NCBI RefSeq assembly: GCF_026230105.1
Contig: NC_079476.1
Location: 38,740,559-38,804,558 of the forward strand
DNA: 64,000 bases
Reading direction: 5' to 3'
Source: Diorhabda sublineata
Lineage: Eukaryota > Arthropoda > Insecta > Coleoptera > Chrysomelidae
Part shown: piece after piece, positions 50,610 to 62,183 of the stretch
Layout: every line of letters begins with the position of its first letter
Numbering within the stretch: position 1 is the stretch's first letter
Position numbers and translations under genes: made by a program
Notes under the pieces: generated by a model
The model's input: only the letters and a program-made list of their open reading frames with translations
What the model was told of the DNA's origin: nothing
Databases searched by the model: none

Positions 50610-53600
50610 TGAAACCAAAACTTTGTCGGATGTAAATGAAATATTTTGTAAAATCTAGTAAGACACCAGAATACATTGTTTTAAGAAGTGATATTCATTT
50701 TATTCTATTTATATTAGTTGAAGTTTTTGTACCTATTTAATAAACGTTTAAAATTTTTGTTTTTCGATGGTTTATTTCAAGTAAATGTCAATTTTAAATA
50801 AAAACACAATAAAATTATAGAAAATTTATTTAATTCTTTTATTTCTACCCAAATTTTTTCCAACGATCGTCCCTATTCTAATAAATAAAATATTTGATAA
50901 AAAGAACCATTATTAATATAAAAGAAATCATTCATTCAAAATAAATTGATATTTATTCAACTGTTGGTGGAATAGAACGAAAGTAAAGGTTGGCATTTTT
51001 ATTACGATCTTAAAGGGCAATTCTCATGAAATCTCGAATTTTTCTATCAATAAATTAATGAAAATAAAATTAATTCATCTTTGCTCTGAAATTTGGGCGA
51101 ATTATCTTACTATTAGTGAAAAACATCCCCAGAATAAAGAGTTTTGACGATATAAATGTGAAGGAATGATGAGTAAGGTAAGGAAATGATTATATTTATT
51201 TTTTATTAAATCGTATTATTTATTATTCAAATATATTTGAAATTCGACTATGTTATATTAACTTTCAAATTGTGGAATAAAGCAAAAGGGTAATTAAAAA
51301 GTTTTAATAAGTAAAAATGTACGGCATTACCTCATAACTCTTGATCCACTCACTTTTATTCCCAATGAGGAAATGACTGTGAGGGAATTATAACTTGAAG
51401 AAATCTCAAAACATAACCTTTCGTTACCAGCTAACTTTTCGCTATGCTTTCTACTCCTAAAAACATACTTAACAACGCCAACAAAATTGAAATATTATAA
51501 TTACCTTTTTGATTCTTCACTGAGATGGAATGATTGAATAAATTGTAATATTTAAAAAATTACAACTGTTACTCTAACAAACTTGAAGTCAAGTCGCCAT
51601 TCCGAACAAGTTCTACCAACTGTGAAAAACTAATGCGAGTATTATCAAAGTCGTAAAAATATATCTACTTATCGACCGTTGGTAATACTGTGAGGATTAT
51701 TTTTCAATGAATAAATATTGAGACAAGTATTAAATGACTTATGATCCTAAAATCAGAGAAATTATGAAAGTTTGTTGTATTTATAATAGATAAGTTATAT
51801 TTCCAAACAGTACTATATATTTTTTATTCCTCACAAATACCCGTACAATCCCAAAGTTATTGCCAACATTTTTACACTTGATTATGTTCTTTAAAAAAAA
51901 TATCTTGAGTCGGTTAGGCTAGGACAGGAGTTTGAAAATTTCACGAGAATTGACCATATTATACGAAAATAATTTAATTTAGAGCCATCAAATTATGCAA
52001 ACCATTATACAGTGACGATTTCTACAAATTTTACTGCGAACAAATATCAATTTGAAGGATATTGAATTCTTCGAAATTAAGCATATCTGAACCCTTATTC
52101 TTACATATCGTTCAGATAAAATCATTTGAAATAATCTTATTATGGTTTCCTAAAGAAACTATGATTTGGTCATGATTTGAATGTTCGGAAACTGATCGAG
52201 TTAATCGGATCGTAATCATACGTTACGATCCTGGTAGAGCGGCGGGTAAAACCGATCAGGATTGTTTCATTTGTCTATGGTTTTTATGAACTTTGAAAGT
52301 TATTCATTTTCCTTAAATGGCAGTTTACTATTAATTATCATTAATTTAAAACTTTAGTGCAAAATCCGTGAGAGAGAGGGCAAATCTTTGACTTTAACTG
52401 CTCAATAACAAATATTAAATATCTTAATGCAGTTGAGATGGAATCTGCTGACTAAGCAACTAACTTAACAATGGTTTTACTAATAATGTCAAAATTGTAA
52501 AATTAACATAAAAGTCTTTACAAAAATGTGTTTTTCTATTCTGCAATTTACCCTGTTCTCTGTTCGTTAATAATGAAGTTGTGCAACACGTCATACACAT
52601 GAAATATATTGACAAGTACGTTGACGTCATTTATCGGCGCCATATTTAAAATAGTATTGGTTTATCACGTTTATGTTACCAAAGTAGTAATACATACAGA
52701 GGTGTCTAGGTAAGTTGGTGGCGAATGGGCGTATTATTAAGTTTCCGAAAATAATTAATATTTATAAAAAGTTACGCACGGTCCAGAGCCTAAAATGCAA
52801 CTATCAGATATCAAAATTTAGCAGTCCTAAAAACTATTATAAAGCAAAGCTGATTAAAAAATATTTTTTCGACATTTTCCCTGTAGAAACTTGTACCCTT
52901 GTAACGCATTGTCATTATTTTCTGCCATATTTTCGTGATTTTACAAAATTTATTGTGTACATTTCCAAATTAATTCAAATCAGTAAAAAAAGCTTCAACT
53001 TTTGGTGGAATTTAACTGAAACGTTATTTTCAGTGGCCGCCAATGTTTATGCGTGGCTCATCCTCTGGATTGTGCAAATAACTACTAAATATATTCTATA
53101 AAATAAACCTTTCTGTTAATCTAGAGAATCTGTGTTCCTTTAAACATCCATCGTAGCTGAAATTGTAAACTTAGTGAAACAATAATAATGCCCTCCAAGG
53201 GTAGTAATGGAGAAACGACAATAAATCTGTAGACGAGCGTCTGAGAGTGTGTATAGCTTGAAGACCGGATGCTCCTAAAACCCAAGGAAAGGGACCAGCT
53301 GCCTCGTTCACACCATTATAACGACTCAACCTCGGCACAAAGATTTCTCAATTTTTCTTCGGATTTTTGTCTAATGTTTTTCTTTGTACCGAGGCTCATT
53401 TTAACAAACGACGTGTTCGTTAGAGTTGAGATAAATCAGTTCGCATTCTTTTATCTTATTCTTATTTTAATCACGTACAGACTCGTTTTCCGATTAATTT
53501 AATTTGACATTAAATAAAATACAAAAGATTTTTATCTACAATAATAACACAATCTAAAGATTTCCAAGAAAATATTTTTTTTTATTTTTTAAATATTTTA

Positions 53601-53808
53601 ATTGTGTCGCCTGTTTTTCTAATTTTATTATTATTACGAATTAAAACACCAATAGATACCGCCTTTTGCAACATTTATTTTATATCAGTTTAATCTACAG
53701 AGGACAAAAATTTTGATTTATTAAAACATAGAAAATATCGAAAAAATTGTACAAAATATTTATAGAAAAAAATGAACGGTGCTTAAACTGAAACTACCCA
53801 ATGTATTT
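50610..53808. other. 3.2-kb gene-poor stretch
   Basis: It begins with the POLR3B 3' end, with AATAAA at 50739-50744. Beyond that I find no recognisable gene or named transposon. The longest plus-strand frame (52715-53101, 128 codons) encodes a Lys/Phe/Tyr-rich product with a hydrophobic end (AANVYAWLILWIVQITTKYI) and no domain I know; it may be random. A small perfect hairpin with 9-bp arms lies at 52207-52231. Confidence 0.45.
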
Positions 53809-54017
53809 CTAATAGCGTGAGTTGCCGCCCCTCGCTCTAATTACAGCTTCCATTCGTCTTGGAAGGCTTCTAAACAGGTTCTGGGCGTATCCTTGTGGTA
53901 TGTTTTAAAAAGAACATTTTGAAGGTCATCTAGTGTTACTATTGGTGCCAGATGTTGCTGAATTTGCCATTCTAGATGGTCCCAGACATGCTCTATTGGG
54001 TTGAGGTCCGGGCCAAT
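53809..54017 (-). pseudogene. Tc1-like transposase C-terminal remnant
   Basis: The minus strand ends with SLPRRMEAVIRARGGNSRY and a stop, the usual C-terminus of one Tc1-like group. Upstream, in a frame shifted near a poly-T tract, it reads GPDLNPIEHVWDHLE, where the Asp/Glu spacing corresponds to the last catalytic residue region. Everything N-terminal to this is missing, and the 186-bp array begins about 25 bp further on. Confidence 0.8.
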
Positions 54018-54042
54018 TCAGGGTAGGTATCTCGACCTCTTT

Positions 54043-54766
54043 TTGCCAAAAACCTACAAAAATCCATAACTTAACATTGAATGTCCGCGCCTATCTCCTC
54101 TCTAACTCAACCGATTTAAGTATTCAAAAACTCAAAAGAAAGAGGGTGTTTCAGCGAGTGTTCTTAAACCAAAACGGACTCTGTAGCTATATTAGAACCT
54201 GAGATATAGATCTTTGAATGTAGAAAAATTGCCAAAAACCTACAAAAATCCATAACTCCACATTGAATGTCCGCGCCTAGCTCCTCTCCAACTCAACCGA
54301 TTTAAGTGGTCGAAAACTCAAAGGAAAGAGGGTGTTTCAGCGAGTGTTCTTAAATCAAAACGAACTCTGTAGCTATATTGGAACCTGAGATATAGATCTT
54401 TGAATGTAGAAAAATTGCCAAAAACCTACAAAAATCCATAACTCCACATTGAATGTCCGCGCCTAGCTCCTCTCCAACTCAACCGATTTAAGTGGTCGAA
54501 AACTCAAAGGAAAGAGGGTGTTTCAGCGAGTGTTCTTAAATCAAAACGAACTCTGTAGCTATATTGGAACCTGAGATATAGATCTTTGAATGTAGAAAAA
54601 TTGCCAAAAACCTACAAAAATCCATAACTCCACATTGAATGTCCGCGCCTAGCTCCTCTCCAACTCAACCGATTTAAGTGGTCGAAAACTCAAAGGAAAG
54701 AGGGTGTTTCAGTGAGTGTTCTTAAATCAAAACAAACTCTGTAGCTATATTACAACCTGAGATATT
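54043..54766. repeat. 186-bp tandem array, about 3.9 copies
   Basis: Units start with TTGCCAAAAACCTACAAAAA at 54043, 54229, 54415 and 54601, an exact 186-bp period. Copies 2, 3 and 4 are almost identical (copy 4 has single-base changes such as GCGAG to GTGAG). Copy 1 is more diverged, and the last unit breaks off near 54766. Each unit includes AATGTCCGCGCCTAGCTCCT and GGGTGTTTCAGCGAGTGTTC. No coding potential is seen. Confidence 0.95.
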
Positions 54767-56639
54767 GAGGATAGAACGTGTGTATGTGAAAAACTCCCAT
54801 AAGTAATGTACAGGGGGAAATCGCATTTGAGTATAACTTGAGAATGGTGAAAATTAGATGAAATCCGATGGTTTATGGCTGATCAGTGCATCAATACCTT
54901 TCATTAAAAAAAAAAAAAATAAGCAAATCGGTTGTGTAGAACGCCTGAACGGACTTGGAATGGAAATCATCAATTTTTTTAATATATAAGATAATTGACG
55001 AAGAAAAGCATGCATTCAGTTAAATCCTTTTCTGTTCTTAATTAAAACTTTAAAACGGTACATAAATCACCAATAATCATAAATTCACATAACCCAAATC
55101 AAACCAATATACAAACAAAAGCTCCCAGGTAATCTAAATGCCAAGTTTAGTTAGTTCGAAACAAAATATTTCGAACTATAATTTAAATAATTGTTTCTGA
55201 TTGTTTTTAACCCCTCTTCGAACAAAGCTAGTATCAAATCATCCTTCCAGGTAGATTTTCCAAAATTTGTTATTTTCTTATAGTCTCCGAAGTCGATAAC
55301 TTGGTTAGCAAAACGCGTATCAAACAGTGTAATTGTTAGTTTTGGTGTAGAGGTAGTTCAAACAGTGTGTTCAGTATGAACATACCTCAATGATTATTAC
55401 CGTGTTTGGATTGGTCGGAGATTGTTTGGAGAACATACTACCGTCTTATAAGACGAAATATTCGCTGAAATGGACGTGCAATACTCAATCGACGACATAG
55501 AAACATAATAATCTCAATCTGTTTAGACAGCAAGTTATAACGACTGAAACGGTGTTTTCTAAACTTGTGTTGGAGTGTGACAAAGTCTTAGACAAACTGG
55601 TGAGTGATGGCTGCAAGGTCTAGCTAGTTTGAGCGCTCATTTAGACAATAAGACAACGACAAGGAAGATTTGTTCTTCATGATTGGAACTAGCAAATTTA
55701 CTAGCAAGCCCAGAGCTAATTCTTGGTGTAGCTAAAAGTGCTGCTATCACATCAGCTGCGGACAAAGACACCTAGAAAGAGACAACCTGAGACATCATAG
55801 ATGAACATTCTGTATAGTTACTAATATCATTCGGGCGCAAAATCGTTAAATTTATTATAGTTTTTAATCGCGAAATATGCTTTTGAAGTATGTACGATTT
55901 ATGTGTTTTTTTTTTGATTATAGGAAAAATAGTAAAATGTTTAAGTACGTATAAATAATAGATAAATATAACGTGGAGCTCTTTTTCAATTCCCATGAAA
56001 TCTCTAAACCGAGCTGAGCAGAACTAAGTTTGATACACATTTTGTGGTAACGAGAATAGAAACGTAATCTCGTGTCAGACCGGGCGATAGATGACTCCGC
56101 CATATGTTTTCACCGAGGAATTTTCACACGAAGTTAGGTGAAGTGTAGTTATGGGACAAACTACCCTCGCCTCGTTGCGAAATGTTCAACAATATCACTC
56201 GTTTTATTTTACATTCGAATGATTGAAAGCTTGGATCAAACTGAAATTAAAATATTTGAAAAGTTTACGTATTCATACGAACGCAAACAAAAAAAGTCTA
56301 CAATCGCGGGTTTAAAGGAAAATGAAACTTTAACTCTGTAACCAAGTTATCATCTTCAAAGACTGAACTTCAATTTCTGAAGACTGAAGGTTTCTTAAAT
56401 CATGCCGTTGACGTGTGTAAAAGCGAAGTTTCAGACAGAGTTCGTGAGTTTTCAAGAAGAAATTGCTAAAAACTGGGGTGAGTTTCAAAGAAACATGTTC
56501 AAGTTCATTGATATCGACGAATTGATTGGATATATTGAAAGTTCCATTCGGTATCTTCTTCAAAACGCTAGGAACTTCGTCTAGGAAGCATGCAGAAGTC
56601 AAATATTGAAAAATACATCTACTAAGAATAAAAAGTTAT
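54767..56639. other. Unassigned repeat-like DNA
   Basis: The first 200 bp after the array continue in a transposon-like style (a poly-A run at 54908 and low-order repeats), but I cannot name a family. Further right I see only short frames without recognisable domains. Some of 56100-56639 may be the decayed N-terminal part of the Penelope-like element that follows. Confidence 0.35.
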
Positions 56640-57670
56640 CAGTTAATAAAAGAGATCTGAATACTGTCAGGAGTTTGAGCAGTAGAGGTAGTTCCTACTT
56701 GAAAACAGATAAAGACAAGGAAAAAAAGATAAAGGCAAGGTTGTTATAATGGACAAGAAGGACTATTTCGAGTGGACAATTTAATCCAAACGGCACCATT
56801 CACCAAAATCTCAAGAAATGAATAAAATGATCACAAATGCGAAAGAACTATGTATCAAAAATTTGTACAACGAGTTATAATATTTCCAGGTGTTTAACGG
56901 AGGAATTTGAAAACCTATCCATCAAACTTGAGAGTCTTCCAGTGAAGGATTCGCTAGAGTTTATCAAGAAGACTGCAGAAATTGAAGATGTGGAAATTTC
57001 AATCTCCTTTGATGTAAATTCATTATTTCTCAGCGTGCTAATCCCGCAGACCTTCGTGTACCTTGAGGACTTACTGAGATCTAATAATTTGGGAACTGCA
57101 TTAGAAGAATATTTACAGTTAACAAAAATATGTATGGAACAAAACTATTTCCAGTACAACAACGAAGTCTGGAAGCAAGACGAAGGAACAGCAATGGGAA
57201 ATTGCCTATCACCTTTCATGGCTGAACTGTTCATGAGTCATTTTGAAAAGAAAATCAGTCAAGAGTTTCAGTATTTCCCCAGGGTATGGTACAAGTATGT
57301 GGATGATATTTTCACCATATTAAATATTCAATACGAAGAAGGTAAACTTAGACGAATTAATTTTGGAACACAACTCAAAATATCCATTTCTATAGTAATT
57401 AGGAATAGTAACAGGTTAGAATTTCATGTATTTAGGAAAAACACCGCTACGTGCAGGTACATTCCGGCTGATTATTTTCATTGTATCCATTTCCTGGTGC
57501 TTCGGTTAATCCACTTTCCGCGTACCATCGAGAGATACAATAAGGAAAAGTCTATCATTGAAGATGAAGCTGTACTCAACGGTTATGATAAAAGAATTGT
57601 AAATAGGTTTGAGAAATCTCTATCACTTTTTTCCAAACCCAAAGTAAAAATCAAGAAAAATTTACTCTGA
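56640..57670 (+). pseudogene. Penelope-like retroelement reverse transcriptase, truncated
   Basis: A broken N-terminal piece near 56690-56830 has KVVIMDKKDYFEW, typical of the region before the fingers. A 277-codon open frame (56837-57670) then carries SYNISRCLTEEF, SFDVNSLFLSVLIPQT (first catalytic Asp), EGTAMGNCLSPFMAELFMSHFE, and VWYKYVDDIFTI with the YVDD box. CRYIPADYFHC and NGYDKRIVNRF follow. This order is that of Penelope-like elements. The fingers segment with the LPKIHKP-type motif is missing between the two pieces, and the GIY-YIG nuclease is absent: the frame stops 20 bp before a mariner-type terminal repeat. Catalytic aspartates look intact, but the element is incomplete. Confidence 0.8.
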
Positions 57671-57689
57671 TACCTTTCAATCCTCTTTA

Positions 57690-58938
57690 GGGTTTTCCAA
57701 TGAGGTGTTATTTTGATATTCAAAGAAAAATGCCATTTTTTGAGATAAATGATCGGATGTTTATTTCATTATAAAGAGGAAGGTATCAGCCAAATGACCG
57801 CCAAGACTGCGCTTACAGGACCATATTCTTTTCATGAAATTTTCCGTAACCAAATTGCAAAGCGGCTGCCCTATGTCCTCGATAGCCTCACGAATTCCAT
57901 CTTTGAGGTCTTGACTGTTGGCGTAGACCTTATCTTTCACGTGGACCCAAAGAAAAAAGTCGCAAGGTGTTAAATCACAAGATCTCGGTGGCAAATTGTG
58001 ATTACACGGTTCGGAAATTTTTCCCGTAAAAGATTGAGATGGTTTCGTTGCTTGTGTGGCACGTAGCGCCGTATTGTCAAAAGTAAACGTTGTTCAAACC
58101 AATACCATCCAATTCCGGCAATAAAAAATCATTAATCATCTCTCGATAGCGCAATACATTCACCGTAACTGTTGCTTCAGCCTCATTTTCGAAAAAGTAA
58201 GGTCCGATGACACCGCCAGACCATAAACCGCACCAAACAGTCACGCGTTGAGGATGGAGAGGATTTTCAGCAATAACTCTTGGATTTTCCGAGCCCCAGA
58301 TTCGACAATTTTGTTTATTGACGTAACCACCAAGGTGGAAATGGGCCTCATCGGTTAAGATGATTTTTCGATGAAATTCCGGATCATTTTCATGCACTTC
58401 AAGGACCCAATCAGCAAAGACACGACGTTGTTGATGATCGGCCTTGTGTTATTGTGTTAACTGAACTTTATAGGCCTTAAGACCCAAGTCTTTATGCAAA
58501 ATACGGTGTAATGACGTTTGTGGAATTGGTAATTCCAAAGAACGACAAGGAATGGACAAACCTGGGTTTTCTTCAACACTTTGGGCTACAGCAGCAATAT
58601 TCTCAGTTGTTCTTGAGCGGCGTGCACGGGTTTTATTCTTCAAATCACTAACTTGTCCCAACAGCTGAAATTTTTCCACCAATTTCTGTATTGCGGTACG
58701 AGAAGGTGCTTCACGTCGACCCAAAAATGTTTTAGTTTTACGAACCGTCTCTGCCAAACTTTCACCACTTTTATAGTGAATTTTAATAATTTCACTGCGT
58801 TGTTGAAGCATGTATCGTTCCATTTTCATTAATGGCGTAATTTGTCAACTTGTAAAATGTCAAAAAATGACAGCTTCAAAAGTGACATTTACCGAAATAG
58901 CGGGCTGTGCAAAATAACACCTCTTATTGGAAAACCCT
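57690..58938 (-). mobile_element. Mariner-type transposon with terminal inverted repeats
   Basis: A transposon of about 1.25 kb. The left end (57690) reads GGGTTTTCCAATGAGGTGTT and the complement of the right end reads GGGTTTTCCAATAAGAGGTG, continuing TTATTTTG. They are matching terminal repeats of about 26-28 bp differing by a 2-bp indel. TA lies next to the left end, as expected for Tc1/mariner insertion. It encloses a disabled transposase gene, listed separately. It lies immediately after the Penelope-like frame, so it may have interrupted that element. Confidence 0.85.
57761..58829 (-). pseudogene. Mariner-type transposase, disabled
   Basis: The coding strand starts MKMERYMLQQRSEIIKIHYK, an N-terminal helix-turn-helix of the DUF4817 type. 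It continues through RTAIQKLVEKF and TSLHRILHKDLGLKAYKVQL to an in-frame TAA at 58449. It resumes with NDPEFHRKIILTDEAHFHLG (first catalytic Asp) and RVTVWCGLWSGGVIGPYFFE. A frameshift near 58077 follows, then DNTALRATQ (second Asp) and LPPRSCDLTPCDFFLW (third Asp, about 33 residues later by my count), ending at 57761. One stop and one frameshift make it non-functional. The rest reads well, suggesting relatively recent decay. Confidence 0.85.
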
Positions 58939-58950
58939 TTATATATCGGA

Positions 58951-59036
58951 GGCGAGTTACCGAACCAGGCGTTCTGTAGAACATTCCAGGCGAGTTGCAT
59001 AACCACAATACTCGACGAGTCGTTCGGTAACTCGCC
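58951..59036. repeat. Inverted repeat with 15-bp perfect arms
   Basis: GGCGAGTTACCGAAC (58951-58965) is the exact reverse complement of GTTCGGTAACTCGCC (59022-59036). Between them a near copy, GGCGAGTTGCATAACC (from 58989), and a partial complement occur, so several pairings are possible. It lies just outside the right end of the mariner-type transposon. Confidence 0.8.
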
Positions 59037-60033
59037 AGGACCAATAATAACAATATTGCATTGAACTCACCCATTCACCCAGGAATTCACGTACAAGCTA
59101 ATCGCAGGTAGATAGTACGAAAGTAGCTGTCATAGTTAACCGATACTGTGCTGATTCAACATTTGTTCTTTCCATAATAAAGCTTATAAAATCGTAATTT
59201 ATATTCCCAAATACTAAACCAAACTATTATCAATGACTCAATAGTATTTTTAACTAAAAAAATAATTTATTTTTTGTCGTAGTTTGGGTTAAACATTTAC
59301 GTGTAACTAACTGTCTCCGTCAAGTCAATGTAGTAAAGAAAGTATACCGTCGCCATCTATTATCGATTTTTGTAACATTCAATATTTGTATTACTTGTTT
59401 TACATTAAAAATTTCGAGGTTAGGTACAAATGCAACTGAATAAAGTTCGTTACTATGAAAAAGCTGATGGTTCAAGGACGATATTAAATTCAATTCCACC
59501 TAAAGCTCACTATATACGGACAGATGTTTCAAAGACTGTGTTTTTTTTATTATTAAAACCTATTATACACGATGATTTGTTTCATTACGACACCAATAAT
59601 TACAGAGTCATTTTCGAGACCCGTATATTTCGTGATAATTTTAATTAAAAGCAATGTGAGTGATTAAACAAAATAAGAGATTTGACGTATCAAAGTAACT
59701 ACAAATGAAACGTAATTAATTAATGTACAAATCAAGAGAAAACAGTAAATTAAAAAAAAAACGTTCGTTTGGTGGCTCTTCGGTAAAATCATGAGGGTAT
59801 TGTCTGTCTGAGTATCATGAAATGAGTTTTATGGCAGATATAAAAAAATCTCATTCGGTTACTTGAGATAAATGTGGGTTGACGATTTAAATTTGGAAGA
59901 TCGTTCATTAAAAAAATTGAATTTGACTGCGTCTATTAGTATTATCATTTCTTTATATTGTTTCCTTATTTGTTTGTGAGTGAATTTGAAATCGTTCGAT
60001 ATAATTTTAATTCTTCTAAATGTCCTTGCTTTT
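59037..60033. other. Intergenic DNA with one weak small frame
   Basis: No recognised gene. A 72-codon plus-strand frame (59430-59648) starts in a fair context and begins MQLNKVRYYEKADGSRTILN, less biased in composition than random AT-rich frames. I cannot name it; it could be a first exon, a gene fragment or chance. Confidence 0.3.
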
Positions 60034-60225
60034 AGTAGTACCGTAAATAAAGGTCTGCAAATTATTTACCAGAAAAAACATGTGGAAGGCACCGGGAAAA
60101 TGGCCAAAAATAATAAAAAAAAACGGTTTTTCGCCGATAACTGGCGAAATATGGCACTTAGGGAGTTCTTTTTGGGCTTAAAATGAAGATCAGTTCATTA
60201 TCTACAAAAATAGTTCTGATAACTT
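60034..60225 (+). repeat. Left arm of a fold-back repeat
   Basis: The plus strand AAATTATTTACCAGAAAAAA at about 60058, continuing through CATGTGGAAGGCACCGGGAA and GGGAGTTCTTTTTGGGCTTA to ACTACAAAAA-type sequence, matches the reverse complement of about 61370-61545 over roughly 165 bp with moderate divergence. Weaker similarity extends left to TAGTACCGTAAATAAA at 60035. A second, direct and more diverged copy of part of this arm lies at about 60510-60660. Confidence 0.7.
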
Positions 60226-60853
60226 TTTTCGTAACGTTAATATTTTTCGCGAAAACGGGGGTTCGAAAATTCCCAATTTTAACAATTTGAAAATATGTCA
60301 GTTTCTTCCCGAATTCGCGGCCGAGGAGTTTAAAAATACACTGATTTCGATGTTTTGAAGTGTAAAGACCAATTGTAGATGGCGCCACCACGTTCCTCCT
60401 ATTCGCGGCCTTCAGCGATGGCCCCATCTATTTCTTAACAATTCTCGGGGTGCAAATGTGATTATTTCCTTCGGGAATACTCACTAGCCGGATCACCAAA
60501 TCCTAACGGTGATAAAATGAGAATGGGGCCGGGAAATTGGCCAAAAAAATTGCAAAAATCTGCTTTTTGCCAATAGCTGTCGAAATATGGCACTTAGGGG
60601 GTTCGTTTTGGGCTTAAAATGAAGATCAGTTCTTTGTCTACAAAAATGGCTCTAATGATTTTTTTATTAACATATTTTTCGTGAAAATGAGCTTTCGAAA
60701 ATTCCCAATTCGAACACTGTGAGAATATGGCTCGAATTTGAGGCAAAAAATCGAGAAAATGCTCGAAAAAAAATACAGTTTTCCCTCGAGTCCACGGTTT
60801 TTCAATTTTTTTAAAAACTACGGAACTTGAGGAATAAAAGGAAAGAGGTACTG

Positions 60854-61622
60854 AAAAGGAGACATTCTCAAATTTTCAATGATTAGTATTTGAATGCGAT
60901 CTGCTTATTAATTATTTGTTAATTCCTTAAAGACCCCGGGATTTTTAAAAACTCCAAAAATCCAAAAAAAGACCTTAAAAAAATACCTTGTTTGTTAATA
61001 TACCCGGATGATATGAAATTATTTTTTCTCAACATGTTTGACATCTTTCAAAGCCCCCAGAATCCAAAAAGATTCAACTGAATAACTATTATTAACAAAA
61101 ACATGGATGAATTCGAAAATAGTCGAAAAATATCGGGGAAAGAGAACTTCGGGCAGGATTTTCAATATTAAAAAGACATTTTTCGGAAAAATAGTCAGCA
61201 TTTCGTGATAGTTATGGATTTTCCCTTTCAAATGAATTTTATATCATGAAAAAATATTAATTTTTACACTAGTTATTGAACAATTTGTCTACGAGACCGT
61301 GGAGCGGCAGCGCGCTGCGTTTGGGGTTTGTTATCTCGAAAATAATCAAATTTTCGAGAAAAGTTGTAAGGACAGTTTTTGTAGTTAATGAATTGACCTT
61401 GATTTTAAACCCAAAAAGAACTCCCCAGCTGCCATATGTCGGCAGTTATTTATGAAAAACGGGTTTTTGGCACTTTGGGCCATTTTCCCGGTGCCTTCCA
61501 CATGTTTTTTCTGGTAAATAATTTGAGGGTTGGAAGTACCCATCAATCCCCAGCAAAATTGGACATTTATTTACTGTACTATTAGGTCTCTTCTGTTTTA
61601 AAATTAGAATTTATCAATCAAA
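60854..61622. repeat. 0.77-kb repeat, copy A
   Basis: Starts AAAAGGAGACATTCTCAAAT and ends TTTATCAATCAAAA. From 60914 to 61622 it aligns with copy B at a constant offset of 2131 bp, with no net indel and few mismatches. Its right part forms the right arm of the fold-back with 60034-60225. The open frames across it are not conserved as protein and carry no domain I recognise. Confidence 0.85.
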
Positions 61623-61673
61623 ACAGAAATTTAAAAATTTTGAAACCATAAAAACAATTTTCTCGCTTTTTGG

Positions 61674-62035
61674 CGTTTTACGAGAGCGGTCCGTACATCG
61701 TGCGTGCATTAATTTTCACAAAAACGGAAATTCGACTGTAGCCCTTGAAAAATTCAGGAATATTCGTCATTTAAATGATGCACCGGGTGCTCGACTGGTT
61801 CGAAAATGGGTCAAAAAATTTGAAGAGACCGGATTAGCACTGGATAAACCAAAATCCGGGTGCTCAGGGTCTTCTAAAACGGTTGAAAACCTAACTGTAT
61901 TGTTTATTGTCGCATAGATCATCATTATTCTGCATTTTACACAAAGATGTGGGGCTGAAGAGTTATCAAATTCAATTGGTGTAGGAATTGAAACATCAAA
62001 ATGCTGGTCAGAGTTCTGACACGCCTCCATCTCTA
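61674..62035 (+). pseudogene. Mariner-type transposase N-terminal remnant
   Basis: The plus strand reads INFHKNGNSTVALEKFRNIR, LVRKWVKKFEETGLALDKPK and SGSSKTVENL, the helix-turn-helix part of a DUF4817-containing mariner-type transposase. After a stop and frameshift, LKSYQIQLV and LKHQNAGQ match the following region. It is a different copy from the transposon at 57.7-58.9 kb, more decayed, and lacks the whole catalytic domain. Confidence 0.65.
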
Positions 62036-62183
62036 AAAATTCTAAAAATTCACAGATAATATTTAATTTTCCTTATTTTTTACCCTTGAATGCATTATAA
62101 TAAAGAAACCGGGTGGTTCTATTTAAAAAATTAAGAAATTTGATATTTAAGTTAAGTTAAACTTTGAACAGTTTTTATACACA

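Noticed and set aside
57749..57973. Plus-strand frame at 57.75-57.97 kb
   Set aside because: It is antisense to the C-terminal part of the mariner-type transposase on the minus strand.
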